From Yersinia bercovieri ATCC 43970 (GTDB lineage: Bacteria; Pseudomonadota; Gammaproteobacteria; Enterobacterales; Enterobacteriaceae): DNA of 64,000 nucleotides. The notes beneath the pieces are model-generated. The model saw only the letters and a program-made list of their open reading frames with translations, searched no databases and had not been told where the DNA came from. Made by a program: the position numbers and the translations under genes. Position 1 is the stretch's first letter; each line of letters opens with the position of its first letter. This document shows, piece by piece, positions 62,289 through 64,000 of this stretch. The stretch covers positions 1,116,001-1,180,000 of the forward strand of contig NZ_CP054044.1 in NCBI RefSeq assembly GCF_013282745.1, in the 5' to 3' direction.

Positions 62289-64000
62289 TTAACGTTTGGC
62301 TTGCCAGATCCGCGATTGGTAATCGCGAATTGAACGGTCAGAACTGAACATCCCCACCCGCGAAGTGTTAAGAATGGTACGGCGGGTCCATTCATCCTTA
62401 TCGCGGTACAGGGCATCAATTTGCTGCTGTGCCTGACAATATGAGGCAAAGTCAGCCAGCACCAGATAAGGGTCACCCCCTTCCAGCAGGCTGTGTAGCA
62501 TCATGTCAAAGGCGTGTTTATCACCCTGGCTGAATGCCCCACTGGCCAGTTCATCCAGAATACTTTTCAGGTGTGCATCGGTTTTCAGGTATTTTTGTGG
62601 CTGATAGCCTTTCGCCAAAATGGCTTTTACCTGCTCCACGGTGTTACCGAAAATAAAGATATTTTCGTCGCCCACCTGTTCGGCAATTTCGACGTTAGCA
62701 CCATCGAGCGTGCCTACCGTCAAGGCACCATTCAGCGCCAATTTCATGTTGCCGGTGCCGGAGGCTTCCTTACCCGCAGTTGAAATCTGCTCAGATACAT
62801 CCGCCGCTGGAATCATCAATTCCGCGACTGATACACGATAATCGGGGATAAACACCACTTTTAGGCGATCTTTGACGATCGGATCGTTATTGATCTTATC
62901 GGCGGCCTGATTTATCGCATAAATGATATTTTTGGCCAAATAGTAACCGGGCGCAGCTTTGGCCCCAAACAGAAACACGCGCGGCGCAATATCCAAATTC
63001 GGGTTATCGCGAATCTGGCGATACAGAGAGAGAATATGCAACAGATTCAAATGCTGGCGCTTATATTCATGCAGCCGCTTAATCTGTACATCAAAGATGG
63101 CGTCTGGGTTGATGGTCAGCCCCATCACGCGCTTAACATATTCAGCTAGTTTAACTTTGTTGTCATATTTGATCTGCTGATAGCGTTCACAAAAAGCTTT
63201 ATCGTCGGCATAAGACTCAAGACCGGCTAATGCATCCAGATTATTTGCCCACTCCACTTTCAGCGTTTCATCAATCAGGCCAGACAGCGCCGGATTACAC
63301 TGCTTCAACCAACGGCGCGGCGTAATACCATTAGTCACATTGTGGAATTTATTTGGCCATAATTCATAGTATTCAGGGAACAAATCTTTGATAACCAGAT
63401 CTGAGTGCAATTGCGCGACACCATTGACAGCGAAGCCACTGACGACACACAGATTGGCCATGCGCACCTGCTTATTATGATGCACCGCCAGTTTGGCCCA
63501 AATCTCATCATTGCCCGGCCACTGCTTATCAACCAGCTTTTTAAACTGCGCATTGATCTGCTTGATGATGACAAAATGGCGCGGCAACAAGCTGCGAACC
63601 AACTTTTCATCCCAGCACTCAAGGGCTTCTGGCATCAAGGTGTGGTTGGTGTAGGCAAAGGTTTTGCTGGTAATCGCCCAGGCAGCATCCCAGCTTAGCT
63701 GATGCTCATCGAGCAGTACGCGCAGCATTTCAGGAATAGCGATCGTCGGGTGAGTATCATTGAGCTGAATGACTTCATAATCCGGCAGTTCAGCCAATTT
63801 ACGGCCCGCCAGATGGTGCTTGCGCAGGATATCGGCCACCGAACAGGCGCACTGGAAGTATTGTTGCATCAGTCGCAAGCGCTTGCCGGCCAGGTGGTTA
63901 TCATTGGGATACAGCACCTTGGTCAGCTTTTCAGCTTCAACGCCATTTTGTTCTGCCAGCAAAAACTTGCCGTCGTTAAAATTAGTTAAATCAAATGGAT
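62289..64000 (-). CDS. malP: MalP, maltodextrin phosphorylase, 5' part outside window
   Basis: About 570 C-terminal residues of a GT35 glucan phosphorylase are in the window; the frame is open to base 64000 and about 230 N-terminal residues are missing. The PLP-lysine is in [20 protein letters not shown]. Other family segments are [38 protein letters not shown] and [20 protein letters not shown]. It releases glucose-1-phosphate from maltodextrins. The stop is 12 bases before malQ, so they are cotranscribed. Confidence 0.97.
   Translation of the reverse strand, partial: PFDLTNFNDGKFLLAEQNGVEAEKLTKVLYPNDNHLAGKRLRLMQQYFQCACSVADILRKHHLAGRKLAELPDYEVIQLNDTHPTIAIPEMLRVLLDEHQLSWDAAWAITSKTFAYTNHTLMPEALECWDEKLVRSLLPRHFVIIKQINAQFKKLVDKQWPGNDEIWAKLAVHHNKQVRMANLCVVSGFAVNGVAQLHSDLVIKDLFPEYYELWPNKFHNVTNGITPRRWLKQCNPALSGLIDETLKVEWANNLDALAGLESYADDKAFCERYQQIKYDNKVKLAEYVKRVMGLTINPDAIFDVQIKRLHEYKRQHLNLLHILSLYRQIRDNPNLDIAPRVFLFGAKAAPGYYLAKNIIYAINQAADKINNDPIVKDRLKVVFIPDYRVSVAELMIPAADVSEQISTAGKEASGTGNMKLALNGALTVGTLDGANVEIAEQVGDENIFIFGNTVEQVKAILAKGYQPQKYLKTDAHLKSILDELASGAFSQGDKHAFDMMLHSLLEGGDPYLVLADFASYCQAQQQIDALYRDKDEWTRRTILNTSRVGMFSSDRSIRDYQSRIWQAKR

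Overview
The window is a stretch of enterobacterial chromosome, almost certainly from a Yersinia (probably a species of the Y. enterocolitica group). The gene order prkB-yhfA-crp-yhfK-argD-pabA-ppiA-tsgA-nirBDC-cysG-trpS-gph-rpe-dam-damX-aroB-aroK-hofQPONM-mrcA-nudE-igaA-yrfG-hslRO-pckA-envZ-ompR-greB-tex-feoABC-bioH-gntX-nfuA-malQ-malP follows the 74-76 min region of E. coli K-12 as I know it. The genus call rests on this synteny, on ERIC repeats of the Yersinia type, and on a 167-bp palindromic insertion matching the length and form of the YPAL elements described in yersiniae. No rRNA, tRNA, CRISPR array, transposase or prophage gene was seen.

Region by region. 1-8 kb: end of prkB, yhfA, the global regulator crp, the membrane protein yhfK, argD behind a double ArgR operator, pabA, a HerA-like ATPase (yjgR) where E. 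coli has fic/yhfG, and ppiA with a CpxR box. 8-16.4 kb is accessory: a GH4 6-phospho-beta-glucosidase with a perfect 20-bp LacI-type operator and its LacI-family regulator (an ERIC lies between them, and no PTS is nearby), a TonB-dependent copper receptor with a DUF2946 partner, tsgA, and a codA without codB. 16.5-22 kb: the nitrite reductase operon nirBDC-cysG under an FNR plus NarL/P promoter, then the YPAL-like element. 22-28.5 kb: the aroK-aroB-damX-dam-rpe-gph-trpS cluster. 28.8-32.6 kb: hofMNOPQ, a type IV pilus-like set linked to DNA uptake as nutrient. 32.6-42.5 kb: mrcA, nudE, igaA, yrfG, hslR, hslO, pckA.

42.5-47.7 kb is the most interesting part. Between the convergent pckA and envZ lies an AT-rich 4.9-kb gene for a 1641-residue protein. 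It has two tandem caspase-like domains resembling the autoprocessing cysteine protease of MARTX/TcdB toxins (each keeping a His and a Cys in the right setting), a glycine/alanine-rich hydrophobic core like a pore-forming or translocation segment, and degenerate RTX-like glycine/aspartate repeats near the C-terminus. No secretion or activation genes lie beside it. It looks like a horizontally acquired large toxin-like protein with unusual architecture.

Next to it, envZ is broken by a one-base deficit in a run of six G/C bases. This is either a real lesion in the osmosensor kinase or an assembly error; ompR upstream is intact. 49.8-64 kb returns to backbone: greB, tex, a palindromic repeat element, Fur-controlled feoABC, bioH, a perfect 4 x 123-bp tandem ERIC array, gntX, nfuA, a second tandem ERIC array (145-bp period, opposite orientation), malQ and the 3' part of malP, which is cut by the window end. 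Several starts were moved inward from the longest open frame (argD, codA, nirC, cysG, gph, rpe, hofO, hofM, mrcA, nudE, yrfG, hslR, greB, gntX) on the basis of ribosome binding sites and family N-termini.
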